Shown piece after piece: positions 33,827-42,209 of a stretch of 48,017 nt of DNA (its first letter is position 1; each line of letters opens with the position of its first letter). The translations under genes were made by a program, and so were the position numbers. Source of the stretch: DASWJQ01 sp964517315 (lineage in GTDB: Bacteria; Chloroflexota; Anaerolineae; Anaerolineales; E44-bin32); contig CAZFCJ010000013.1 of the NCBI GenBank assembly GCA_964517315.1, forward strand, positions 1 to 48,017, in the 5' to 3' direction. The notes beneath the pieces were generated by a model, which saw only the letters and a list, made by a program, of their open reading frames with translations, was not told where the DNA came from and did not search any database.

Positions 33827-34483
33827 ATGAAATTAGGCGGGGTGCAGCAGGACAGCGCGGCCGGCGAAGCCCCGGTACGGGTGGTGGTTGCGGCCGCGGA
33901 TCCGCTGGCGCGGGCCGGATTGGTGACTGCCCTGGCGGGGATGCCCGGCCTGCGGGTCGTCGGTGAGCACGCTCTGGCGGAGGATCCCAGCGCTGTGGCA
34001 AGGCGCGTCGAACCGGACGCCGTCATCATCGATCTGGGATGGGATCCGGATGAGGTCGCCGGTGAACAACTCGAGGCGTGGGTGGATTTCGGCCCACCGG
34101 CGCTCCTGCTCGTGGAGACCGAAGGCGGCGAGTTCAATCCTAGAGGGATCGGCACGGCCGCAGGAATCGTGGCCCGGCGCAGCAGCCCCGAGCAGCTGCG
34201 TGCAGCCGTGGAAGCGGTGGTCCAGGGGCTTTGGGTGGCGGATCCACAGTTCGGCGGCCCCCTGGTGAGCCCCTCTCCGATCCCGGAGCCGCTCACCCCG
34301 CGCGAGCTCGAAGTGCTCCACCTGCTGGCCGAAGGACACTCCAATCGGGCCATCGGCCAGGCGCTTTCGATCAGCGAGCACACCGTCAAATTCCACGTGA
34401 CCTCGATCCTGGGGAAGCTGGGCGCCGAAAGCCGCACCGAAGCGGCGATGCTCGGCGTCCGGGCAGGCCTCATCGTCCTCTGA
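33827..34483 (+). CDS. LuxR-family regulator with a degenerate receiver
   Basis: This 218-residue protein has a receiver-like N-terminus (about 15-130) and an intact LuxR output domain (about 153-215: LTPRELEVLHLLAEGHSNRAIG, TVKFHVTSILGKLGA). The receiver keeps D69 (VIIDLGWDP) but has only one acidic residue (D25) in the metal site, and the conserved Lys is replaced (IVARRSSPEQ). Phosphorylation-independent control is therefore likely. It is transcribed away from the sortase-receiver unit across a 282-base gap. AGGAGG about 9 bases before the ATG supports the start. Confidence 0.83.
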   Translation: MKLGGVQQDSAAGEAPVRVVVAAADPLARAGLVTALAGMPGLRVVGEHALAEDPSAVARRVEPDAVIIDLGWDPDEVAGEQLEAWVDFGPPALLLVETEGGEFNPRGIGTAAGIVARRSSPEQLRAAVEAVVQGLWVADPQFGGPLVSPSPIPEPLTPRELEVLHLLAEGHSNRAIGQALSISEHTVKFHVTSILGKLGAESRTEAAMLGVRAGLIVL

Positions 34484-34609
34484 CCTATACGATGGTCTAG
34501 GTTGCATCTCCCCATTCTTGCGTGGCGGCGCGCAGGCTTACGAGCGTAATCTTGGATCATAGGGAATAGAGCTCGCCCTTTGAAGGGGCGGGGAATGGAG
34601 GTCACAGCG

Positions 34610-35524
34610 ATGGTTAAGGCCGTGGAATCGTTATCCGAAGGGCTGGCGGAACTGGTGGAGTCGAGTTCGCCCGCGATCGTTCGGCTGGAGGGCCGGCGGC
34701 GGCTGCCCGCCACCGGGATCGTATGGGACCGTGAGGGGGTGATCGTCACGGCGGATCACGTCGTGCAGCGCGAGCGTGAATTGGGGGTGGGTCTGGGGGA
34801 TGGCTCGACCCTGGAGGCCGAACTCGTGGGTCGTGAGCCCTCGATCGACCTGGCGGTGGTGCGCGTGCCGACGAACGGGCTCGAGCCGGCAACGTGGGCG
34901 ACCACGGAGCGGTCTGCGGTCGGTCATATCGTGCTCGCCATGGGACGGCCCCGCAGCAGCGTGCAAGCCGCGCTGGGCATCGTCAGCGCGCTCGGCGACG
35001 CTTGGCGATCGCCGATGGGCGGAGGCCTTGACCGCTATTTCCAAACTGACGTCGTCATGTATCCAGGATTCTCGGGTGGACCGTTGGTCGGAGCCGGGGG
35101 AGCGGTGCTGGGGATGAACACCTCGGCGATGCTGCGGGGCACCAGCATTTCCGTGCCCACCGAAACGCTGCAGCGGGTCATCCCCGAACTGCTCGAACAC
35201 GGCCGCGTGCGTCGCGGCTTTCTCGGGGTGGCCGCGCAGCCGGTAGAGCTGCCGGGCGCAGTCAGCAGAGACCTCGATCAGGAGCTCGGCTTGCTGCTGG
35301 TGGGGGTCGAGCCCAATAGCCCGGCGCAGCAGGCGGGGCTTTCGCTGGGGGACACGGTCGTGGCGGTCGACCACGACCCGGTGACGGGCCTTGATGATCT
35401 GCTCCGGCATCTGGGTGGCGACCGGATCGGCCAGCAGCTCGAGTTGCGGGTGTTGCGCGGCGGCGAGCTGCGTTCGATCACCGCGACGGTGGGACAGCGG
35501 CCGGGACCGGGGGGTCAAGGTTGA
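34610..35524 (+). CDS. HtrA/S1C-like serine protease with PDZ domain, no export signal
   Basis: This 304-residue trypsin-like protease has the triad H50 (TADHVV), D80 (SIDLAVV) and S155 (GFSGGPL), and a C-terminal PDZ domain (about 205-290, with GLLLVGVEPNSPAQQAGLSLGDTVVAVD). The N-terminus (MVKAVESLSEGLAELVESSS) is a soluble helix: there is no signal peptide or membrane anchor, unlike ordinary DegP/HtrA. I chose ATG 34610 for its GGAGG 8 bases upstream; starts at 34580 and 34595 add no signal either. The next gene, a second protease, overlaps or abuts its stop. Confidence 0.88.
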   Translation: MVKAVESLSEGLAELVESSSPAIVRLEGRRRLPATGIVWDREGVIVTADHVVQRERELGVGLGDGSTLEAELVGREPSIDLAVVRVPTNGLEPATWATTERSAVGHIVLAMGRPRSSVQAALGIVSALGDAWRSPMGGGLDRYFQTDVVMYPGFSGGPLVGAGGAVLGMNTSAMLRGTSISVPTETLQRVIPELLEHGRVRRGFLGVAAQPVELPGAVSRDLDQELGLLLVGVEPNSPAQQAGLSLGDTVVAVDHDPVTGLDDLLRHLGGDRIGQQLELRVLRGGELRSITATVGQRPGPGGQG

Positions 35525-35529
35525 CTGCG

Positions 35530-36141
35530 ATGGCGCAGGTCGAAGGCCTGCAGCTCTCATTGGATGCGCTGAACGCCGACCTGGCCGCCGTCGCCGAAGG
35601 GGTTCGACCGAGCCTGGTGCGCGTCATCAGCGGCAGGCGAGGCGCCGGAGCGGGGGTGATCGTCCACGAGGAGGGCTTGGTGATCACCAACGCCCACGTG
35701 ATTGGAGCCGCTCAACCCACAGTCGAGATCGGTGCCGGGCGTCAGCTTACCGCCAAGATGCTGGCGTTCGACCCAAGGCGCGACCTGGCGGCACTGACGA
35801 TTGAAGCGGGGCGCTATCGGGCTCTCCCGATTGGCGACTCACAGCGGGTCCGGCCGGGGACATGGGTGCTGGCCTTCGGTCACCCGTTTGGCGTTCTGGG
35901 CGGCGCCACCGCCGGCACGGTGATCGGCGTCGGCGGCGACCTTCCGGAAACACCGGGCCTCGGTTCGGACTGGCTGGCGCTTGCGCTGCACCTGCGACCG
36001 GGCCATTCGGGAGGACCGGTGGTCGATGGCAAGGGAAGCCTGATTGGGCTGAACGCGCGCATGGCCGGCCCGAACGTTGGGCTGGCGGTGCCGGCCCACG
36101 AGGTGAAAGCGTTCTTAAAGGAAGCGCTCGGGCGGCGGTAG
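35530..36141 (+). CDS. Second S1C-like serine protease, without PDZ or export signal
   Basis: This 203-residue trypsin-fold protease is paired with the previous gene. Triad: H56 (TNAHVI), D85 (RRDLAAL) and S160 (RPGHSGGPV). It lacks a PDZ domain and any signal sequence; the N-terminal helix (VEGLQLSLDALNADLAAVAEG) resembles that of its neighbour, suggesting gene duplication and loss of the PDZ. The ATG at 35530 has AAGG upstream; a TTG at 35521 overlapping the neighbour's stop (TTGA) is the alternative. The two may form mixed oligomers, which is speculation. Confidence 0.85.
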   Translation: MAQVEGLQLSLDALNADLAAVAEGVRPSLVRVISGRRGAGAGVIVHEEGLVITNAHVIGAAQPTVEIGAGRQLTAKMLAFDPRRDLAALTIEAGRYRALPIGDSQRVRPGTWVLAFGHPFGVLGGATAGTVIGVGGDLPETPGLGSDWLALALHLRPGHSGGPVVDGKGSLIGLNARMAGPNVGLAVPAHEVKAFLKEALGRR

Positions 36142-36170
36142 GGTGTCGCCGTTGACGGGTGTACCTTGGG

Positions 36171-36207
36171 GAACTTCCGGGAAGTGCATTGCACTTCCCG
36201 GAAGTTC
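36171..36207. repeat. Perfect 37-base palindrome made of two CTTCCNGGAAG sites
   Basis: The arms at 36171-36188 and 36190-36207 are perfectly complementary around one T. Within it lie two 11-base palindromes, CTTCCGGGAAG (36174-36184) and CTTCCCGGAAG (36194-36204), centred 20 bases apart, with GAA and TTC at the outer edges. No T-run follows, which argues against a plain terminator. The same layout recurs at 45911-45947. Confidence 0.75.
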
Positions 36208-36287
36208 GATTCGGGGTGGGCCGCGCGCTCGGGGCAAATGAATTATCCTTTGACAACTGACGAAGCGCAGCAGAAAGGACGGCCAAC

Positions 36288-38117
36288 TTGACCCGCCAAG
36301 CGGAAGCCTTGCCCCGATGGAATCTCACCACCTTCTTCCCTGATCTGGACTCCGCCGAGTTCGAGACGGCGTTTCAAGAGACTATCGCCTCGATCAACGA
36401 TCTCAAGAGGCTGTTCGAGGAGGAGGAGATCCGGGAAAGCGACGGGCTTGAAGTGAACCAGCAGCTGGTCGAACGCTTCGAGACCGTGGTGGGACGCTTC
36501 AACGAAGTGCAGAGTCAAGTGCGCCTCGTGTATGGGTATATTTACAGCTTTGTGAGCACGGACTCCAGGAATGAGCTCGCCCAGTCGAAGCTGAGCCAGC
36601 TCAAACAGGAGCTGGTGACGCTGTCGACGCTGGAGACGCGTTTCACGGCCTGGCTGGGATCGCTCGCGGTGGAGAGGCTGATCGAGAGATCGGAGCTCGC
36701 CCGCGGCCACAGGTTCACCTTGCGGGAAGCGAAGGTCGAGGCCAGGCACCTGATGGCTCCGGAAAAGGAGGAGCTGGCGGCCAAGCTGGCACCCAGCGGG
36801 TCTTCAGCGTGGGGCAAACTGCATGGCGATGTGACTTCGCAGATTAGCGTCGAGCTTGAGATCGAGGGGGAACGGCAGGAGCTTCCCATGAGCGCGGTCC
36901 GCAACCTGGCGTACGAGCCCGAACGCGAAGTGCGCAGGGCCGCTTATCGCGCCGAGCTCGCGGCCTGGGAAGCGTGGGAAGTGCCGCTGGCCGCGGCGCT
37001 GAACAGCATCAAAGGCGAGGTCAACACGCTGGCGCGGGAGCGCGATTGGGACTCTCCGCTCGAGCTGACCCTCTTTCAGACACGCCTCGACTCCGAGACG
37101 CTGGCCGCGATGCTGCAGGCGGGGCGAGAGTCATTTCCCGCATTTCGACGCTATCTGCGCGCCAAGGCCAGGGCGCTGGGGCTCGAGCGATTGACGTGGT
37201 TCGACATGTTCGCGCCGATGGAGCGCGGCGCCCGTGAGTGGTCCTACGATCAGGCGCGCGAGTTCATTCTGGAGCACTTCGGCGGCTTCTCCGACGCGCT
37301 GCGATCGCTGGGTGCGCGGGCGTTCCAGGAGCAGTGGATCGACGCCGAGCCTCGCCCGGGGAAGCGGGACGGAGCGTTCTGTATGTGGATCAGGGACGAG
37401 GAGTCGCGCGTGCTGGCCAACTATCAGCCGTCCTACGATGGCATGAGCACGCTGGCGCATGAGCTGGGCCACGCGTACCACAACTTCAATTTGGCCAAGA
37501 GGACCTATCTCCAGCGGCAGACGCCGATGACGCTGGCCGAGACGGCCAGCATCTTCTGTCAGACCCTCATCCAGAAGAGAGCGCTTGAAGAGGCCGACGA
37601 GGCCGGGAAGATCTACATCCTCGAAGCCGCGATCCAGGATTACTGTCAGATTGTGGTCGATATCATCAGCCGGTACCAGTTCGAGCAGCAGGTGTTCGAA
37701 AGACGCCGGGAGCGCGAGCTGTCGCCCGACGAGCTCTGCCACCTCATGCTGCAGGCCCAACAGGACACGTACGGGGACGGTTTGGACCCGAAGGTGCGCC
37801 ACGGCTACATGTGGGCCGTAAAGCCGCACTACTACAGCGCCGGTCTCTCTTTCTACAATTTCCCGTATATGTTCGGGTTGCTGTTCGGCTTGGGATTGTA
37901 CGCCCGATACGTCGAAGCCCCGGACGCCTTCCGTGGCAGCTACGACGACCTGCTGAGCGCCACCGGAATGGCCAACGCGGCGGAGCTGGCGGCCCGATTC
38001 GACATCGACATTCGGACTCCCGAGTTCTGGCGGTCCAGTCTGGACATCGTGCGCGAGGACATCGATCGCTTCGAGGAGCTGGCTGCCGACGGCCGAAGGT
38101 CGGGAGAAGAGAACTGA
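36288..38117 (+). CDS. pepF: Oligoendopeptidase F family metallopeptidase (M3B)
   Basis: This 609-residue cytoplasmic zinc peptidase would cleave short peptides. The N-terminus (LPRWNLTTFFPDLDSAEF) aligns with PepF starts, so the protein is full length from the TTG at 36288, which has AGAAAGGA 8 bases upstream. The zinc site is HELGH (H391, E392, H395) in STLAHELGHAYHNF, with the third ligand in TLAETASIF. The C-terminal HYYSAGLSFYNFPYMFGLLFGLGLYARY block is typical of the family. The tandem palindrome lies 81 bases upstream. Confidence 0.94.
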   Translation: MTRQAEALPRWNLTTFFPDLDSAEFETAFQETIASINDLKRLFEEEEIRESDGLEVNQQLVERFETVVGRFNEVQSQVRLVYGYIYSFVSTDSRNELAQSKLSQLKQELVTLSTLETRFTAWLGSLAVERLIERSELARGHRFTLREAKVEARHLMAPEKEELAAKLAPSGSSAWGKLHGDVTSQISVELEIEGERQELPMSAVRNLAYEPEREVRRAAYRAELAAWEAWEVPLAAALNSIKGEVNTLARERDWDSPLELTLFQTRLDSETLAAMLQAGRESFPAFRRYLRAKARALGLERLTWFDMFAPMERGAREWSYDQAREFILEHFGGFSDALRSLGARAFQEQWIDAEPRPGKRDGAFCMWIRDEESRVLANYQPSYDGMSTLAHELGHAYHNFNLAKRTYLQRQTPMTLAETASIFCQTLIQKRALEEADEAGKIYILEAAIQDYCQIVVDIISRYQFEQQVFERRRERELSPDELCHLMLQAQQDTYGDGLDPKVRHGYMWAVKPHYYSAGLSFYNFPYMFGLLFGLGLYARYVEAPDAFRGSYDDLLSATGMANAAELAARFDIDIRTPEFWRSSLDIVREDIDRFEELAADGRRSGEEN

Positions 38118-38183
38118 GTCTTGCCGCAAGAAGTGCTCCGGCCCAGGGAAAGGGGCCGCTCGATTGTCGGTTGGGCCCTATGC

Positions 38184-38189
38184 TACAAT
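38184..38189 (+). promoter_or_regulatory. Candidate extended -10 promoter of the frd operon
   Basis: TGCTACAAT gives an extended -10 (TG-n-TACAAT) within an AT-rich patch, 210 bases before frdA. TTGTCG lies 14 bases upstream, too close for a standard -35. The implied 5' leader is about 200 bases and holds no gene. Confidence 0.5.
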
Positions 38190-38398
38190 GTTGTATGATT
38201 TTTGCTTAGAGGAGCGGGCACCCCCTCGGTCGGACTGGTGGAATTCGAGCCAGACGGCGGGCGATTTCTGGTTCCCGCCGGGTGCGTTTGTCGGCGGGCC
38301 ATGTGCACTCAGGACGCGGCCGACCACGCATGCTCGTGCGTGCAGTCAGCGTGTCAATCCCTTCTTAATGGGGCCAACGGAGACAAGGCTTGTAAACG

Positions 38399-40144
38399 AT
38401 GCCGGACGTTGTTCAGCATGACATTCTGATCGTGGGGGGCGGCGGTGCGGGGCTGCGGGCGGCTATCGCGGCGAAGGAGACCAACCCATCGCTGGATATT
38501 GCCCTCATTTCCAAGGTTTATCCGATGCGTAGCCACACCGTATCCGCCGAGGGCGGGGCAGCAGCGGTGATCAAAGAGGATGACAGCCTCGAGGACCACA
38601 TTTACGACACCATCAGCGGCGGGGATTGGCTGGCGGACCAGGACGCGGTCGAGTATTTTGTTGAACAGGCCCCCAACGAACTGATTCAGTTGGAGCACTG
38701 GGGTTGCCCGTGGAGCCGCGAACCCGACGGCAGCGTCGCCGTTCGTCCTTTCGGAGGGATGAAGATCGAACGAACGTGGTTCGCGGCCGACAAGACGGGC
38801 TTTCATCTCCTGCACGCCCTTTTCCAGACTTCGCTCAAGTTCGGTGAGCTTACCCGCTATGACGAGTGGTTCGTCACCCAGCTGGTCGTCGAGGATGGCC
38901 GCTGTCAGGGTGTCTGCGCCATCGAGCTCAAGTCGGGCAAGGTGTACTTGATGACTGCCAATGCGGTCATTCTGTGTACCGGCGGCGGGGGACGCGTGTT
39001 TCCCTTCACGACCAACGGCGCCATCGTGACCGGGGATGGAATGGCCATGGCCTACCGCGCGGGCGTACCGTTGAAGGATATGGAATTTGTGCAATATCAT
39101 CCGACGGGCCTGCCAGGGACCGGGCTTCTGATCACGGAGGCCGCCCGGGGCGAGGGCGGTGTCCTGCTCAACAAGGACAACTACCGCTACTTGCAGGACT
39201 ATGGCTTGGGGCCTCCCGATCCCTGGCCGCGGCTGCGGGCCATGGAGCTGGGCCCGAGGGATAAACTTTCCCAGGCGTTCGTGCATGAATCCGAGAAGGG
39301 CAGGACCATCCAGATGCCCGAGGGGGAAGTGGTTCACTTGGATATCCGACATCTTGGCGCCACCGTGATCGATGAAAAGCTTCCGTTTGTGCGCGAGCTG
39401 GCTACGAAATACGCCGGCATCGATCCTGTGGAGGAACTCATTCCCGTGCGTCCGGTGGTTCACTACATGATGGGGGGCGTGCACACCGATATAAACGCCG
39501 CCACCCCGGTCCCGGGCCTGTACGCGGCCGGAGAAGTGGCCTGCGTCAACATCAATGGCGCCAACCGCCTTGGCTCGAACTCGCTGACCGAGCTGCTCGT
39601 CTTCGGCGGCCGGGCCGGACGAAGTGCGGCCGAATTCGCTTCGAATCAACCTGAACTTCAAACCTCAGCGCTGGAAAGCCAGGCGCAGGATGAAGAGAAA
39701 CGGATCTCCGATTGGTTCCGCCGGGCGGAACAAGGGCGTGAGCGGATCGCGGATCTGCGAGGGGAGATGCACTCCGTTATGGAGGGCGGCGCTGGCATCT
39801 ACAGGGAGGAGCAGTCGCTGAAGGAGGCCTGCGAAAAGGTAGCGGAGCTCAAGGAACGTTTCGTGGACTTGCGTCTGGATGACACAAGTTCGAGGTTCAA
39901 TACCGAGCTTGTGGGCGCGCTGGAACTTGATTTCATGCTCGATCTGGCCGAGGTTGTGGCCCACTCGGCGTTGGACCGGCGCGAATCGCGCGGCTCACAC
40001 CAGCGTAGCGATTTCACCGAACGCGACGACGATAATTTCCTCAAGCATACCTTGGCCTACTGCACCGACGCGGCCCCTCGGATCGAATATTTGGATGTCG
40101 TCATCACCAACTGGCCGCCCGGAGAACGCGTCTACGGGAGATGA
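38399..40144 (+). CDS. frdA: Fumarate reductase/succinate dehydrogenase flavoprotein subunit
   Basis: This 581-residue FAD subunit is closest in pattern to E. coli FrdA. It has the N-terminal dinucleotide site IVGGGGAGLRAA, predicted covalent FAD attachment at H46 (RSHTVSAEGG), a nearly FrdA-identical block (GGMKIERTWFAADKTGFH), the active-site region MEFVQYHPTGLPGTG with TEAARGEGG, and HYMMGGVHTD and GANRLGSNSLTEL. It catalyses fumarate/succinate interconversion on the cytoplasmic side of the membrane. It overlaps frdB by 4 bases (ATGA). Confidence 0.94.
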   Translation: MPDVVQHDILIVGGGGAGLRAAIAAKETNPSLDIALISKVYPMRSHTVSAEGGAAAVIKEDDSLEDHIYDTISGGDWLADQDAVEYFVEQAPNELIQLEHWGCPWSREPDGSVAVRPFGGMKIERTWFAADKTGFHLLHALFQTSLKFGELTRYDEWFVTQLVVEDGRCQGVCAIELKSGKVYLMTANAVILCTGGGGRVFPFTTNGAIVTGDGMAMAYRAGVPLKDMEFVQYHPTGLPGTGLLITEAARGEGGVLLNKDNYRYLQDYGLGPPDPWPRLRAMELGPRDKLSQAFVHESEKGRTIQMPEGEVVHLDIRHLGATVIDEKLPFVRELATKYAGIDPVEELIPVRPVVHYMMGGVHTDINAATPVPGLYAAGEVACVNINGANRLGSNSLTELLVFGGRAGRSAAEFASNQPELQTSALESQAQDEEKRISDWFRRAEQGRERIADLRGEMHSVMEGGAGIYREEQSLKEACEKVAELKERFVDLRLDDTSSRFNTELVGALELDFMLDLAEVVAHSALDRRESRGSHQRSDFTERDDDNFLKHTLAYCTDAAPRIEYLDVVITNWPPGERVYGR

Positions 40145-40893
40145 ATATGGCACCTGACACCATCGAACTCGAGATCTTGAGATATCGACCTGAGCAAGAT
40201 AAAGAACCCAATTTTCAAACTTACGAAATCGAATTCCAGGAGCGGTGGGTGGTCCTGGATGCCATCAATTACATCAAGGACCGCGTAGATGGGACGTTGT
40301 CGTTTCGTTGGTCGTGTCGCATGGGCGTGTGCGGGAGCTGCGGCATGATGATCAACGGAGTCCCCAAGCTAAGCTGTGAGACTTTCATCAGTGAGTATTA
40401 TCCTGAGCCAATCCGTCTAGAGCCGCTGGCGAATTATCCGATTGAGCGGGATCTGGTCACCGTGATGGATGATTTTATGGCGAAGCTTCGATCGGTTAGG
40501 CCATGGATGATTCGGGAGGAAGAGAAGCCCCTGTCCGAAGGCGAGTATCATCAGACTTCGGAAGAATTGGCCCTGTATAAGCAATTCAGTATGTGCATCA
40601 ACTGCACGCTGTGCTACTCTGCTTGTCCCGTTTATGCGCAAAATCCGGACTTCTTGGGTCCGGCGGCGGTCGCGCTGGCTCAGCGCTATAACCTGGATTC
40701 GCGCGACCAGGGCCGACAGCAGCGCGAAGACGTCGTGGCTGGGATGGAAGGCATCTGGGAGTGCACCTTCGTGGGCGACTGCACAGAAGTCTGTCCGGCC
40801 GATGTGGACCCCGCGGGCGCCATTCAGCAAGCCAAACTCGCCAGCACGCTGGATTGGTATAAAGATCTGCTGATTCCTTGGGGGAAGCGATGA
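40141..40893 (+). CDS. frdB: Fumarate reductase iron-sulfur subunit
   Basis: This 250-residue electron-transfer subunit has all three cluster motifs: [2Fe-2S] C59, C64, C67, C79; [4Fe-4S] C152, C155, C158 and C162 (CINCTLCYSACP); [3Fe-4S] C208, C214, C218 (ECTFVGDCTEVCP). It links FrdA to the membrane quinone site. The end overlaps the frdC start by 4 bases (ATGA). A second, broken iron-sulfur subunit gene lies at the end of the operon. Confidence 0.94.
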   Translation: MNMAPDTIELEILRYRPEQDKEPNFQTYEIEFQERWVVLDAINYIKDRVDGTLSFRWSCRMGVCGSCGMMINGVPKLSCETFISEYYPEPIRLEPLANYPIERDLVTVMDDFMAKLRSVRPWMIREEEKPLSEGEYHQTSEELALYKQFSMCINCTLCYSACPVYAQNPDFLGPAAVALAQRYNLDSRDQGRQQREDVVAGMEGIWECTFVGDCTEVCPADVDPAGAIQQAKLASTLDWYKDLLIPWGKR

Positions 40894-41273
40894 ACCCTTA
40901 CCGACGTTCGGTTCCGAGTACCTGGTGGCTGCACAAGAGATCCTACTTTCTCTATGTTCTACGCGAGCTCACCAGCGTCCCGATAGGAGTGTATGTGATC
41001 TTGCTGCTTGTCACCGTGCGCAAGATCGGTCTGGGGCCCGCGGCTTACCAGGCCTGGTTGGCCAAGATGGCCTCGCCGTGGATGATCGCTTTCCATCTGG
41101 TTGCGCTGCTCGCGGCCGTATACCATCTGGCCACCTGGTTTGAATTGACCCCCTCGGTCATGCCGGTCCGTGTCGGCGGAGAGAAGCTACCTGCGCCGCT
41201 GTTGGTGGGCGCCAATTACGCCGCCTGGATCGCAGTCTCGGCTGTGATCGTCTGGGTCATCGTCTGGAGCTGA
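40890..41273 (+). CDS. frdC: Fumarate reductase membrane anchor FrdC
   Basis: This 127-residue membrane subunit has three helices (about 25-48, 65-90 and 105-127). YRRSVPSTWWLHKRSYFLYVLRELTSVP near the N-terminus is the FrdC-typical opening. The ATG at 40890 overlaps the frdB stop and has GGGGGA 4 bases upstream; a TTG at 40878 is unlikely. FrdCD-type anchors normally hold quinone and no haem. Confidence 0.92.
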   Translation: MNPYRRSVPSTWWLHKRSYFLYVLRELTSVPIGVYVILLLVTVRKIGLGPAAYQAWLAKMASPWMIAFHLVALLAAVYHLATWFELTPSVMPVRVGGEKLPAPLLVGANYAAWIAVSAVIVWVIVWS

Positions 41274-41276
41274 CCG

Positions 41277-41624
41277 GTGTCCAAATCCATTGACCCCCTC
41301 TGGTGGTCCCTGTTCGGCGCTGGCGGTACGATCGCGGCGTTCTTGGTGCCCGTGCATATCCTTCTCACAGGAATCGCGCTGCCCGCAGGTTGGCTGGGCC
41401 AGTATCTTGATTATGAGAGGTTGCTGGCCCTTGTAACCCATCCCATCGGCCGGCTCTACTTGTTCGTTCTGATCTCATTACCCCTGTTCCACTGGGCTCA
41501 TCGATTTCGATACGTGGTGCACGACCTGGGGCTTAAGGGCGGGCGGACGGTTGTGGCCGTCGCCTGCTACGGGAGCGCCCTGTTGGGGACCTTGGCAGCC
41601 GCATTCGTGTTGATCACACTGTGA
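41277..41624 (+). CDS. frdD: Fumarate reductase membrane anchor FrdD
   Basis: This 115-residue membrane subunit has three helices. Family features are visible: DPLWWSLFGAGGTIAAFLVPVHILLTG, YERLLALVTHPIGRLYLF, and the HWAHRFRYVVHDLGL loop. It starts with GTG 3 bases after the frdC stop. With FrdC it anchors FrdAB and provides the quinone site. The GTG beginning the sdhB relic overlaps its stop. Confidence 0.92.
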   Translation: MSKSIDPLWWSLFGAGGTIAAFLVPVHILLTGIALPAGWLGQYLDYERLLALVTHPIGRLYLFVLISLPLFHWAHRFRYVVHDLGLKGGRTVVAVACYGSALLGTLAAAFVLITL

Positions 41625-42181
41625 TCACCCTGCGACGTACCCTGGCAGTGCTGGGAGGGCGGTGGTTCCGGACAGCGAGTTCGATAGCCATCCTGCGCGA
41701 CAATTTTGAGGCAAATGACAAGGCGTACCATGAAAGCTACATCCGTCCAAGCCGAGCAAACCCAGCGTGTCTTGGACCTGCTGCAGCCGGCGAAGAGGTT
41801 CCAGGAGGGTGACTTGTCCTACCGGTCCTGGGGTGAGCATGGCATCTGCAGTATGGCGAATGCCCGCAAACCCGGCGGGAGCCCGCCCGCTACGGAGGCC
41901 CCACCAAGTGTATTCTGTGCGCGGCCTGTACGACGCCCTGCCCCTGTTACTGGGCCGATGATGAGTACGTGGGGCCGGCCGCGATCGTCCAGGCCCACCG
42001 CTTTATCTTCGATGACCGCGATCAGGCGGCCGCCGAACGGCTGTCGATCTTGAACGAGCAGTTCGGGGTCTGGCGCTGCAGGACGATCTTCAACTGCACT
42101 CCGGCCTGCCCGCGCGACATCAAGGTCACGCGCGCCATCGGCGAAGTGAAGAAGGCCATCGCCACCGGCCGGCTCGAGTAG
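41621..42181 (+). pseudogene. Decayed succinate dehydrogenase iron-sulfur subunit (sdhB relic)
   Basis: Three pieces in two frames resemble one SdhB. 41621-41740: ILRDNFEANDKAYHESY, like an SdhB beta strand start. 41745-41879, shifted frame: VQAEQTQRVLDLLQ...SYRSWGEHGIC, like the [2Fe-2S] region but lacking its first cysteines. 41888-42181, back in the first frame: a well-kept C-terminal half with CILCAACTTPCP, EYVGPAAIVQAHRFIFDDRD and WRCRTIFNCTPACP. About 70 residues between the [2Fe-2S] region and CILC are missing. The surviving half resembles actinobacterial/Chloroflexota-type SdhB rather than FrdB. Two frameshifts plus a deletion make a simple sequencing error unlikely. Confidence 0.78.
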
Positions 42182-42209
42182 AGGGGGTATGTCCGCCCGG
42201 ACGTGAGAC

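Noticed and set aside
36171..36207. Reading the palindrome only as a terminator of the protease pair
   Set aside because: There is no T-run, and the same internal architecture recurs in a promoter position at 45911, which favours a binding site; termination as a second role is not excluded.
36250..36255. TTGACA as a -35 box for pepF
   Set aside because: No -10 hexamer exists 16-18 bases downstream, where the ribosome site already begins.
38354..39661. Open frame of 435 codons on the minus strand
   Set aside because: It is antisense to frdA, which matches its family along its whole length.
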